DNA of 44,524 bases from Spirochaetes bacterium GWB1_36_13 (GTDB lineage: Bacteria > Spirochaetota > GWB1-36-13), in the NCBI GenBank assembly GCA_001829155.1, contig MIAO01000095.1, positions 1 to 44,524 of the forward strand, read 5' to 3'. This document shows, piece after piece, positions 8,659-18,300 of this stretch. The position numbers and the translations under genes are program-made. Under the pieces are notes generated by a model. The model was not told where the DNA came from, made no database searches, and saw nothing but the letters and a program-made list of their open reading frames with translations. How positions within the stretch are numbered: the first letter of the stretch is position 1; each line of letters starts with the position of its first letter.

Positions 8659-10125
8659 TTATTCTTCCACTGGTTTCATATGCGGGAAGATTAAGGTATC
8701 GCGGATGGAAGGAGCGTTTAAAATAATCATCATCAATCGGTCAATTCCGATTCCCAATCCTCCGGTAGGAGGCATTCCGTATTCAAGGCAATTGACAAAA
8801 TCAGAGTCAAAATACATGGCTTCGTCATCTCCGCTTTTCTTTTCAGAGACCTGCTCCATCAGTTTTTCTTTCTGAAGGATCGGGTCGTTTAACTCGCTGT
8901 AGGCATTGGCATGCTCTCTTCCGGCAATAAAAAGTTCAAACCGTTCCACAAAAAGAGGGTTGGAAGGGTCGTTTTTGGCTAAAGGAGTGGTTTTGGAAGG
9001 GTAGTGGGTGATAAAAACAGGTCCTTCCAGCATGGTTTCCACTTTTTCTTCAAAAAGCGTGTTAAAAAGTTTCCAGTATTCCATTCCTTTGATTTTATCC
9101 GCAGGAAGCCCGGCTTCCACCGCTTTCTTTTCCAGTTCATCCCGGTCTTTGACCTGATTGATGTCGATTCCTGAAAATTGTTTCACGGCTTCATCCATGC
9201 GCAGGCGTTTCCAAGGCACGGTAAAGTCAAGGGTTTTTCCCTGATATTCAATGACCGTACTTCCTTTTATATCTTTGATTACGCTGGCGATCATCTCTTC
9301 GGTCAGTTTCATCATGTCGTTGAAATCGGCATAGGCCTGGTAAAGCTCGATCATAGTAAACTCAGGGTTGTGGCGGGTGGAAATTCCTTCGTTTCTGAAT
9401 ACTCTGCCCATTTCGAAAATTTTCTCAATACCGCCGGTAATGATTCTTTTCAGATAAAGCTCAGGGGCGATTCTTAAGTAAAGATCCATGGAAAGCGCAT
9501 TGTGATGCGTAATAAAAGGCTTAGCATTTGCTCCGCCGGGAATCTGCTGAAGGATAGGGGTTTCTACCTCAATGAAATCTCTTTGGTAAAGATACTGGCG
9601 GATGGCTTGAATCACTTTCGCGCGGATCACAAAATTGTCTTTCACTTCAGGATTGACAATCATATCTACATACCGCTGACGGTATCTCGTTTCAACATCG
9701 GTCAGCCCGTGAAATTTTTCAGGAAGGGGATTAATAGCCTTGGATAAAAGAGTGACTTCAAACGCATTGACCGTGGTTTCTCCTTTATGGGTCTTGAAAA
9801 CTTCACCTTTGACTCCGATCATGTCGCCGATATCGATTTTTTTCTTTAAAAACTCATACTCGTCTTTCATCTGCTCGATATGCCCGAAAACCTGAATATC
9901 TCCTTTAGAATCCCGAAGCGTCATAAAAAGGGATTTGCCAAAGACTCTTTTTAAAATCACTCTTCCTGCCAGATTGACTTGAAAAGGGGTTTCGTTTTCC
10001 TGAAATTTCTTTAAAACATCAGCTGAATAGTCTGACGGGTAATAACGAGGAGGATAGGGATCTTTACCCATTTCCCTGATTTCCTGAATTTTTTGAATCC
10101 GAATTTCGCTTTCGCTGGATGACAT
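8659..10125 (-). CDS. lysS: Lysyl-tRNA synthetase (class II)
   Basis: Full-length class II LysRS: FMTLRDSKGDIQVF, RYRQRYVDMIVNPEVKDNFVIRAKVIQAIRQYL, FIEVETPILQQIPGGANAKPFITHHNAL, LRIAPELYLKRIITGGIEKIFEMGRVFRNEGISTRHNPEFTMIELYQAY, GLGIGIDRLMMIILNAPSIRDTLIFPHMKP. Confidence 0.98.
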   Translation of the reverse strand: MSSSESEIRIQKIQEIREMGKDPYPPRYYPSDYSADVLKKFQENETPFQVNLAGRVILKRVFGKSLFMTLRDSKGDIQVFGHIEQMKDEYEFLKKKIDIGDMIGVKGEVFKTHKGETTVNAFEVTLLSKAINPLPEKFHGLTDVETRYRQRYVDMIVNPEVKDNFVIRAKVIQAIRQYLYQRDFIEVETPILQQIPGGANAKPFITHHNALSMDLYLRIAPELYLKRIITGGIEKIFEMGRVFRNEGISTRHNPEFTMIELYQAYADFNDMMKLTEEMIASVIKDIKGSTVIEYQGKTLDFTVPWKRLRMDEAVKQFSGIDINQVKDRDELEKKAVEAGLPADKIKGMEYWKLFNTLFEEKVETMLEGPVFITHYPSKTTPLAKNDPSNPLFVERFELFIAGREHANAYSELNDPILQKEKLMEQVSEKKSGDDEAMYFDSDFVNCLEYGMPPTGGLGIGIDRLMMIILNAPSIRDTLIFPHMKPVEE

Positions 10126-10444
10126 AGGCGCCTCTTTCTCATTTTTTTATAAAATTCCGCTTTGTTGCAATGTCAGAGCCTTTTTTTTTTGCAGCAAAGC
10201 AATAAAATTCCATTAAAAAATAATAAAATTCAAAGCTTTTTTTAAGCCGAATCCAAAAAAATCAGAAACAAGTCAAAATAAAAAACAGAATAAATCAGCC
10301 ATAAAGGGGGAGGGATTTTTTTCTGTGGCAGTATTTTTCGGGTTATTTTATTTGCAAGTTTTTTTAACCTATCGTTTTCTCATTTCTCTTATTGATCCAT
10401 TTCTCGTTTTAATCGAATATTCCTTATTTCAGATTTTCCTGAGG

Positions 10445-10610
10445 GTGGCAAATCCAAACCCCCTAACCCCCTTATCCTTAAGTCTTTAAGGACAAGTCGG
10501 ACAGGAAAACCCTGCATCGTGCAGGGTTAAAGAAATGAAAATTTCCCGACCTTCGGCAGGCGGTCACTGAGCGGAGCCGAAGTGACACCTCGACTCCGCA
10601 TCCTTGCCAC
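10445..10610. repeat. Composite intergenic element with several hairpins, bounded by a 7-bp inverted repeat
   Basis: GTGGCAA (10445-10451) … TTGCCAC (10604-10610). Internal hairpins TCCTTAA-gtct-TTAAGGA, AACCCTGCA-tcg-TGCAGGGTT (10508-10528) and the imperfect palindrome GGTCACTGAGCGGAGCCGAAGTGACACC (10562-10589). Confidence 0.5.
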
Positions 10611-10708
10611 AAAAAAAATTGCTGCCGTAAAAAATGCTCAAAAACAAATTCTCTCAATAAAAATCAAAATCTGCCGTTTTTTTATGGTAAAAACGAAAGG
10701 ATAGAACC

Positions 10709-11584
10709 ATGCCCTGGGCTTATATTGATCAGACAGGAAAAATAAAAATAGATGCGTATTTCAAAGAAGCCGGAAAACACTCCGAAGGAATCGCAAAAAT
10801 CAAGATGAACGGAAAATGGGGGTTTATCGACCGGCTCGGCGGGATGCTCCTGCAGCCGAAATATGATGATGCAGGTAATTTTAATCATGGTTTGGCGCCT
10901 GTGGCTCTCAACGGAAAATGGGGATTTATCAATATCGAGGGCGAAACCATCATCCCTTTTGATTATGACTATGCATGGGATTTTCAGGAAGAACTAGCGG
11001 CGGTCAGTATCGACCGGAAATGGGGATTTATCAATCCGGAAGGCAAAACGGTTTTTAAACCCCAGCTGGATTTTGTCTGGAGCATGAGCGAGAATAAAAT
11101 CATCGCTTCGCTAAAGAATGTGTGGTACTGTTTCGGAAGAAACGGGAAGATTATCTATAAACCCAATTTTGATTTTGTCGGGTCATTTCATGACGGCATG
11201 GCAAAAGTCAATATTGGCGGGAAACGGATCGGACACAGGCTGATTCAGGGCGGAAAATGGGGCTTTATTGACCGGACAGGGAAGATTATTGTGAGACCCC
11301 AGTACGATTTTGTGTGGAATTTTTCAGAAAAAACAGCCGGAGTCTATCAAAAAGAAAACGACAGCTGGATTTTTATTGACCCAAATGGACAGACGGTTTT
11401 AAGCGTCAAGGCAGAGAGTCTGAAACCGTTTAACGAAGGGCTGGCGCCTGCGGAAATCAACGGGAAATGGGGATATATCAATTCATCTGGAAAAATGCAG
11501 ATCGAAACCCTTTTTCTGGATGCGGGAGATTTTTCAGAAGGACTCGCCCCTGTGAGGGTAGAAGATAAAAAAAATGACGGATAA
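10709..11584 (+). CDS. WG-repeat protein
   Basis: Tandem NGKWGFID/RKWGFINPEG/GGKWGFIDRTG/NGKWGYINSSG repeats along the length. No signal peptide. Confidence 0.88.
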   Translation: MPWAYIDQTGKIKIDAYFKEAGKHSEGIAKIKMNGKWGFIDRLGGMLLQPKYDDAGNFNHGLAPVALNGKWGFINIEGETIIPFDYDYAWDFQEELAAVSIDRKWGFINPEGKTVFKPQLDFVWSMSENKIIASLKNVWYCFGRNGKIIYKPNFDFVGSFHDGMAKVNIGGKRIGHRLIQGGKWGFIDRTGKIIVRPQYDFVWNFSEKTAGVYQKENDSWIFIDPNGQTVLSVKAESLKPFNEGLAPAEINGKWGYINSSGKMQIETLFLDAGDFSEGLAPVRVEDKKNDG

Positions 11585-12533
11585 AATGAATTTTTACGGA
11601 AAGAAAAAGATTCCGTTTTTTTTTCTCATTGATTTTGAAATGCAAAAACCTGAAGTCTGGACTTTGGATGAAATGAAAAAAAGCGGAATCTGTTTTGATT
11701 TTAATGGAATTAAAAATGATTTTGAATTATTGGATTTTCCCAGTCATCCTTTTTCCTTTCAAAAATATCCCATCCCATACGATCGCTACTTGAATTCTTT
11801 TCAGGAAGTTCAAAAAAGCCTTGCTATGGGTGAAAGCTATCTGGTGAACCTGACATTTAAAACCTTGATTGAAACTTCTTTATCGCTCAAAGAAATTTTT
11901 TATAGAAGCAGGGCAAAATATAAACTTTTTTATCCCGGGCGATTTCTTGTTTTTTCACCCGAAACTTTTGTGAGAATTGAAAAAGAAACGATTTTTACCT
12001 ACCCGATGAAAGGAACCATCGATGCCTCCCTTCCCGATGCTTATCAAATAATTATCAACGATCCCAAGGAAAAAGCCGAGCATGTCACAATTGTGGATCT
12101 TCTTCGAAACGACCTTGCGAAAGTTTCCGGCAATGTTTCTGTGGTCCGTTTCCGCTATATCGAAAAAATCAAAACCCATGAAAAAGAGATTCTTCAAGTC
12201 AGCTCGGAAATCAAAGGAACGCTTCGTCCCGGCTATCATGAAAGAATAGGCTCTCTCATTTATGACCTTCTCCCCGCAGGATCGGTGAGCGGGGCGCCGA
12301 AGCAGAAAACACTGGAAATCATCCGGGGGACGGAAGAAGATGAAAGAGGGTTTTATACAGGCATAGCCGGTTTTTTTGACGGGAATAATCTGGAAAGCGC
12401 TGTGCTTATCCGCTTTATTGAAGAAAATAACAAAAAGCTTTTTTTCAGAAGCGGCGGCGGAATCACATTGGACAGTGACCCGGAAAAAGAATATCAGGAA
12501 TTAAAGGATAAAGTCTATGTCCCGATTGCTTGA
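11574..12533 (+). CDS. pabB: Aminodeoxychorismate synthase component I (short PabB form)
   Basis: Chorismate-binding motifs: SYLVNLTFKT, FLVFSPETFVRIEK, TYPMKGTID, EHVTIVDLLRNDLAKVS, LLPAGSVSGAPKQKTLEIIRGTEEDERGFYTGIAG, FRSGGGITLDSDPEKEYQE. Confidence 0.92.
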   Translation: MTDKMNFYGKKKIPFFFLIDFEMQKPEVWTLDEMKKSGICFDFNGIKNDFELLDFPSHPFSFQKYPIPYDRYLNSFQEVQKSLAMGESYLVNLTFKTLIETSLSLKEIFYRSRAKYKLFYPGRFLVFSPETFVRIEKETIFTYPMKGTIDASLPDAYQIIINDPKEKAEHVTIVDLLRNDLAKVSGNVSVVRFRYIEKIKTHEKEILQVSSEIKGTLRPGYHERIGSLIYDLLPAGSVSGAPKQKTLEIIRGTEEDERGFYTGIAGFFDGNNLESAVLIRFIEENNKKLFFRSGGGITLDSDPEKEYQELKDKVYVPIA

Positions 12534-13119
12534 AACTATAAAATGTTTAAACGGACGGATCTACAATCTGGAATATCATCAAAAACGCTTTAACCGGGCG
12601 CGGAAAACACTTTTCAATCAAAACGATTTTCTTTCTCTTCAAGATGAAATCGCTCAAAATCAGATTCCTGAAAACGGGTTATACCGTCTTCGAATTCTTT
12701 ATCAAGAAAAAATCGAAAAAATCGAATGGATTGGTTATCAGAAAAAAATGATTCATTCTCTTCAATGCGTCATTGACGACAGACTTTCCTACAACTATAA
12801 ATGGGAAGACAGGAGGGATTTTGAAAAGCTCCTCCTGAAAAAAAACAATGCTGACGAGATTTTGATCATTCAAAATGGGAGACTGACGGATACCAGTTTT
12901 TCAAACATTGCCCTTTATGACGGGAAAAAATGGCTGACCCCTTCCAAGCCTCTTCTTGAAGGAACCAAAAGAGCCAAACTTCTGGATGAAGGATTGATTT
13001 TTGAAGAAGAAATCTTTTTGAAAGATTTAAAGCATTTTAAACGAATTTCCCTTATCAACGCCATGCTGGATTTAGAAGAAAGCATGATTCCTGCGGGTCG
13101 AATCTGTACTCAGATTTAA
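12517..13119 (+). CDS. pabC: Class IV aminotransferase, probable aminodeoxychorismate lyase
   Basis: SRLLETIKCLNGRIYNLEYHQKRFNRAR, SYNYKWEDRRDF (PLP-lysine region), DEILIIQNGRLTDTSFSNIALY, WLTPSKPLLEGTKRAKLL, ISLINAMLDLEE. Overlaps the 3' end of pabB. Confidence 0.88.
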   Translation: MSRLLETIKCLNGRIYNLEYHQKRFNRARKTLFNQNDFLSLQDEIAQNQIPENGLYRLRILYQEKIEKIEWIGYQKKMIHSLQCVIDDRLSYNYKWEDRRDFEKLLLKKNNADEILIIQNGRLTDTSFSNIALYDGKKWLTPSKPLLEGTKRAKLLDEGLIFEEEIFLKDLKHFKRISLINAMLDLEESMIPAGRICTQI

Positions 13120-13269
13120 AATCGGTAAAGGGAGGGGAAAATTGCTTCCAATTAAACTTAAGTATAGTTTTACAATGAAAAATTTGTTTTTATTACTTAA
13201 AGTACTTATTTTTAATCTTAAGAAGAAATTGAAATTTATTAGAAAAAAGAATTTAGAATAGAAGGTAGT

Positions 13270-13947
13270 GTGAAAATGAAATATTTATTTGTTTTATTTT
13301 TTTTCTTGTCGGCTCTCTTGATATCTGCTCAAAACAATTCTGTTCAATCCTCCCTTCAATCTCTCCAAAAAAAAGGAATTCAGGAAATGAATGACACGCT
13401 GGATACAATCAAAAAATTGGAAGAAGAAGTTACCAAAAACCCGAAAAATCCAATTTTGTGGAATAATCTGGGTTATTTCTATGAAAAAATCGGAAAACTC
13501 AATAAAGCGGTCGAATCTTATCAGGCAGCGCTCAGTCTGGATAAAAAATACCTGACTTCTCTCTATGCCCTCGGCAATATTTATTTAAAACAGGGAAATA
13601 CAGGCGAGGCGAAGGTTTATTATCAAAAAACCCTTGAAGTCAACCCGAAGCATTGGGAATCTCTTTACGGCATTGCAATGGCTTATCAGATTGAAAAATC
13701 TTATCTTGCCGCCGCTGATTATTTTGAGAAAGTCATCAAAATCAATCCCGCTCAAATCGATACTTATTATTTTACCGCGTTCTGTTATGAGCAGTTGAGG
13801 CTTTATCAGAAAGCGGTCAGGAAATACAAGGAATTTGTTGTCATGGCTTTTAAAATGAAAAAGATTAAACTCTATCTTTTGTTTTTGGAGCAGGCAAAGA
13901 AAAAAGTAGATGAATTGGAAAAGAAGATGAAGGAGGAGAAAATATGA
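13270..13947 (+). CDS. Exported TPR protein
   Basis: Signal peptide MKYLFVLFFFLSALLISAQ. TPRs NPILWNNLGYFYEKIGKLNKAVESYQAALSLD, YLTSLYALGNIYLKQGNTGEAKVYYQKTLEVNP, HWESLYGIAMAYQIEKSYLAAADYFEKVIKINP. GTG 13270 or ATG 13276 start. Confidence 0.85.
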   Translation: MKMKYLFVLFFFLSALLISAQNNSVQSSLQSLQKKGIQEMNDTLDTIKKLEEEVTKNPKNPILWNNLGYFYEKIGKLNKAVESYQAALSLDKKYLTSLYALGNIYLKQGNTGEAKVYYQKTLEVNPKHWESLYGIAMAYQIEKSYLAAADYFEKVIKINPAQIDTYYFTAFCYEQLRLYQKAVRKYKEFVVMAFKMKKIKLYLLFLEQAKKKVDELEKKMKEEKI

Positions 13948-14660
13948 AATTTTGCGAGAAAAAAATAGGCGGTATCAGCATTTATATGTATCTGATAGGG
14001 ATTCTTTTGATTGCGCTTAGTTTGCTTTTATTTGTTTTTCCGGGAAACCCAATCAGCAATTCAGGGCTTAAAAAATACCTTTTTAAAGACAGCGGAGCAT
14101 GGGTTTATGAAATTGAGGGAGTTGCGCAAAATGCCGAGAGCATGAAAAAAGAATTTGAAGTCTTTGTAAAATTAAATTATCCGACCCATGTACAGGAAGC
14201 GGTCAAAGCTTCCAAGGAAATCTGGAATGAATTTATTTCCAGAAGGGAAAAACAGGACGCGATTATCTATGAAGCGCTCAATGCAAAGTATCTGGAAGAC
14301 CCTGAATTTGTGTATTTCTTTAAACAGGGAATGAGAGAAGCTTTGGTGAAAGGATACCTTTATAAATCCATCCCTAATATTGACAAGATTAAAGATACCC
14401 AGTATTCGGATGACCGTGTTTTTATTGAAGAGCTTTATAAGAAAAATAAAGCGGTTTACGATGAGAAGAAAATCTCAAAAGACGATGCAATTAAATCGCT
14501 TCAGGAAGTTTATCTGAATAAAAAGAAAGCTGTTATTGATTATCTTTTAAAAGAAGAAGAAGATAAAGTCCTTGGTATGATTCAAAAGAAATTGAAAATC
14601 AAAGAAAATCAAGACTATTTTATTTCAAGCGAAGGGAAAAAAGATGAAACTAAAAAATAA
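13944..14660 (+). CDS. Membrane-anchored protein resembling SurA N-terminal-type chaperone domain, without a PPIase domain
   Basis: Single N-terminal TM (YMYLIGILLIALSLLLFVF). EKQDAIIYEALNAKYLEDPEFVYFFKQGMREALVKGYLYK resembles SurA_N helices. ATGA overlap with upstream TPR gene. Confidence 0.5.
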   Translation: MKFCEKKIGGISIYMYLIGILLIALSLLLFVFPGNPISNSGLKKYLFKDSGAWVYEIEGVAQNAESMKKEFEVFVKLNYPTHVQEAVKASKEIWNEFISRREKQDAIIYEALNAKYLEDPEFVYFFKQGMREALVKGYLYKSIPNIDKIKDTQYSDDRVFIEELYKKNKAVYDEKKISKDDAIKSLQEVYLNKKKAVIDYLLKEEEDKVLGMIQKKLKIKENQDYFISSEGKKDETKK

Positions 14661-15303
14661 AATCTTATTTTTTAGTTTCGCTTTTCTGCTTGTTTTTACG
14701 CTGGGATGTAAAAAAGATTATCGAAGTATTTCAGAATCTTCCAAAAAAACTTTTCTGGAAGCAAAATACGCTTTTGTGCAGGGAAATTTTCAGGCGAGCC
14801 TGAAGCTTCTGGAACAGGTGCTGGACGAAAACCGGTATTTTCTTGCCGGAAGAATCATGAAAATCAAATCTCTTTACTATTTAAACCAGCTTAAGGAAGC
14901 TCTGGAAGAAGTCAAGGTAGTGGAAGAATTTGTGGAAGATAATCAGACTGTGGATTTGTGGAAGTCAAAAATACTGGATGATTTGGGGCAAAAGGAAGAG
15001 AGCAAGGCGATCCTTCAGAAAATTGTGCAGGATGACCCTTATAATTTCAGGGCGCATTATGAACTGGCAAAAATGTATCAGAAAGAAAAAGATTTTAAAA
15101 ACGCTTTTTTAGAGTATAAGGAAGCTTTAAGCATTGAGCCGACTCTTTTTAATATCCGCTTGGAACTTTTAGCTATCTATAAGGAATTGAAGTTTGAGGA
15201 CAAGGTAAAAGCAATGGTTGAGGAAATGGGGAAGCCTTACCGTGAAATCGCAGCGGGAGAAATGGGTAAAGAAAAACTGAAGAAAATATTGGGGGAAAAG
15301 TAA
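14644..15303 (+). CDS. TPR lipoprotein
   Basis: Lipobox LLVFTLGCKKDYRS. TPRs KYAFVQGNFQASLKLLEQVLDEN; YNFRAHYELAKMYQKEKDFKNAFLEYKEALSIEP. Confidence 0.82.
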   Translation: MKLKNKILFFSFAFLLVFTLGCKKDYRSISESSKKTFLEAKYAFVQGNFQASLKLLEQVLDENRYFLAGRIMKIKSLYYLNQLKEALEEVKVVEEFVEDNQTVDLWKSKILDDLGQKEESKAILQKIVQDDPYNFRAHYELAKMYQKEKDFKNAFLEYKEALSIEPTLFNIRLELLAIYKELKFEDKVKAMVEEMGKPYREIAAGEMGKEKLKKILGEK

Positions 15304-15386
15304 AAAAATATTGACTTTTTAAAAAATATTTTTTTATTTGATTATAAAGACATTTGGTATAAAAGAAAAATTTGAGGGGTATGAAA

Positions 15387-18300
15387 ATGGGCAGCAAAAA
15401 AATTATCAGCTTATGGATTCTGGTGAGCTTCTTCTCATCAATGATCGCTCCGAATATCTTCGCAGCGTATGATTATCAAAAATACAATCAAAAAAAATTG
15501 ACAGAACTCTTTGACAGGGCAAAAACAGCCAAAGATGAAGGCGTTTATCAGCAGATTGTCAATACAGGGCTTTCTGTGATCGAAGCGGGATGGGAACAGG
15601 ACTTTGACGCTTATATCAAAGAGCAGGGAATCGACCCGCAGCAGGCGCTTCTGGAAAAACAGGAAGAGCAGAAAAAATTAAAACAGGAACTTGCCGATAA
15701 GGCGGCGCAAGAACAGAAAAACTGGAAAATCAAACAGGAAGCAAAAAAAATTATTGAAGAACAGAATGGTCAAATTCAGGAATTTCAAGCCGGAATAGAG
15801 ACAAAAGTAAAAGACTATATTCTTCAGTACTACGATGGCCGGGACGAAGGGATTAAAAATCTTTTTAATCAATATCTGGAAACTGAGGCAAATACCTCAA
15901 AAACCGAACTGTTAAATACTTTAAAAGAAAATCTTCAGACCAAACTGGCCAATCTGGAAGGCTATCATGACGGGATTGACCAGACTGTGGATGCGGTTTA
16001 TAAAGAATGGGATATTGATTTATCCAATATATTAATCCGGAATAATAATAAATTTAATACAGAAACCAGTATGGATATTTATTCTCTGAAAGCAAATGCT
16101 GAAAAAGAGGATGCGGAGCTGGTAGTGGGCAATGTATTGAATCAGACCCAGTCAGGACTCAAAACAGTTGAGAGCAATATCTTTGACATGATTCAGAATC
16201 AGGTCAATTTTCAGGAAGCAGGAAACGGAAGCTATGCTGAAAACATTTCTATCGAACTCCGGAAAGAGCTGGAGAAAGGGATTAATCTCTGGAACCAGGC
16301 AAGACAGGATCTGGTCAATCAATACGAGCAAAAACTTCTGGCTGGAAACCAGCTTCTGGAAACAGGAATTCAGGAATGGGAAAATGTATTTGAAAAACTC
16401 CTGAAAGAAAGAAATACCTGGATCGAGAAAACCCGAAGCCAGATTGAGCAGGGTTTTGCAGAATGGGAAAATAAAACCAATGAAATGAATGCTAATTTTA
16501 CAGATATTCAAAATAAATTAAGCGAATATTTAAGCGATAAACAGGAAAACTGGGAAACTTATGGTCAGCAGGTTTTCCAAAACCTTGCCTCTGCCAATTC
16601 CATGGTCAGCGATATTGAGAAACAATTGGTCTGGATGGATGAGACTGTGAAAGGAAGACAGGTTCAGATTGCGGATGAGCTGGCACAGAAAAACGCTCAG
16701 CTTACCTCAGTGGTGAATAACGGGCAGTATGTTTTTAAAAATAATGAAAATGCAGTGGTTGTAACCAGCCGTGATTTTACTGCGCAGGAAATTTATAGTT
16801 CGCCCTTAATGGTCAGAGTATTGGGATATAATCCAATGGACTATATTATGGCAGGTTTTTGCTGGGATATGGGGTGTGTTCCCGCTATTCCTCCCGCCTA
16901 TGCGAATTACAGTCTTCCGGGAAATACATGGGCGACTGGAAACGGGACAAAAACACAGTATTACTGTAATGGGTATCCGATTGCAGACCCGCAAAGTTGT
17001 TCTTACTCTGACTTTCCAGGAGTTTTAACTTCATCGGTTGTAGCCGATCCTACTGTCATGAATGCAAGTGTGAAACTGGCTTATCAAGAATTACTGGGAA
17101 TGAACTATGTCATGGTGAATGGGCAGCCTGTTTTACAAGTTCAGGTCAATGAAGCTTTTGGCAGCCGCTGGGTAAATACTGGAGGGGTTTGGAAGCTTTC
17201 TGCCGATGGAGTCAGTTATAAAAAAACTACTTACCAGATCAGTGTGGATCAGGCAAACCACCTAATGCTTCTATCCGGAGCTGTCAATAATGCGGGAATG
17301 ACCAGTGTTGCCAGATGGATGGAAGAAATTCAGGTATATCAAAACGAAAAAGTGAATGTAACGAATTTGAGAAACCAGCTTCTCACCAGTTTTGCTTCTA
17401 TGGAAGATATGTATCTGAATCAGGGATTAAATCCCTACAATCAGTCTGCAGCGGATGGGGTTTTATCCAGCGAGACAGCCAATAACAGCGATATGTATAT
17501 GATGAGCAATGCCGAGTTTGAGTTTGAGCAAAGTAAAAATGAATATGAATATTTCAGAAAAAGACTTCTGATTGCTCAGGCAGTTTATGAGTATGCGGCG
17601 GCAGACAGCAGTTTGAGAGATACTGCGGCTGAAACGCTTCAAAAAATGCAGAATGCACAGCAGGTTCTCCAGACAAAGAAAAACGAGTATAATAATCTGA
17701 CTACTCTTTTAGGCAGCTTTGAAAACGGACAGTATCAGACCGAGTATCAAAAACAAGTGATCACAACACTTCCAAATGGAGAAAAAGAAGTTTCCTATGT
17801 GACGGAAACCCTGACTTTAGAGGCGCTCCGGCAGCAGGTAGCGGCAACTCAAAGTGATATTCAGGCTATGATTACGGCGCTGGACGGAACCGATCAGACA
17901 GATGGATTAAAAGATCAATACAACAATCTTTTAAAACAGATGCTTCTGGCACAGAATGCAAGCGTGAAGGAAGGGTATAAAAAAGAAGGATTTACAGCCT
18001 ATTCTGATTATACAACATTGATTAATGATTATTTTGATGCAATCAGCAGAATTAATTTTAACAGGGGAAGTGAAGGGACTTCTTTTCTTCAGAGTGTTTT
18101 CGGGAAAGAATCAGCCTCTAATCAAAATCCAGATACCCTGACCCGGGAAAACGGGGTGATGGAATCTTATGTGTCATCCAAAAACCAGCTGGCTCAATTT
18201 ACTTCTTTTACCGGCTACAACAACGGGTTCTTAAAAACTGCTTTCAGCTATCTGGATTCAGCTTCAATAGATTATGAAAACCAAAGCAAGCTTTCCAATA

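Noticed and set aside
15311-15348. TTGACT … TATAAA promoter-like pair ahead of the giant gene
   Set aside because: Spacing (~26 nt) does not fit a sigma-70 promoter and the region is almost pure A/T, so matches are uninformative.
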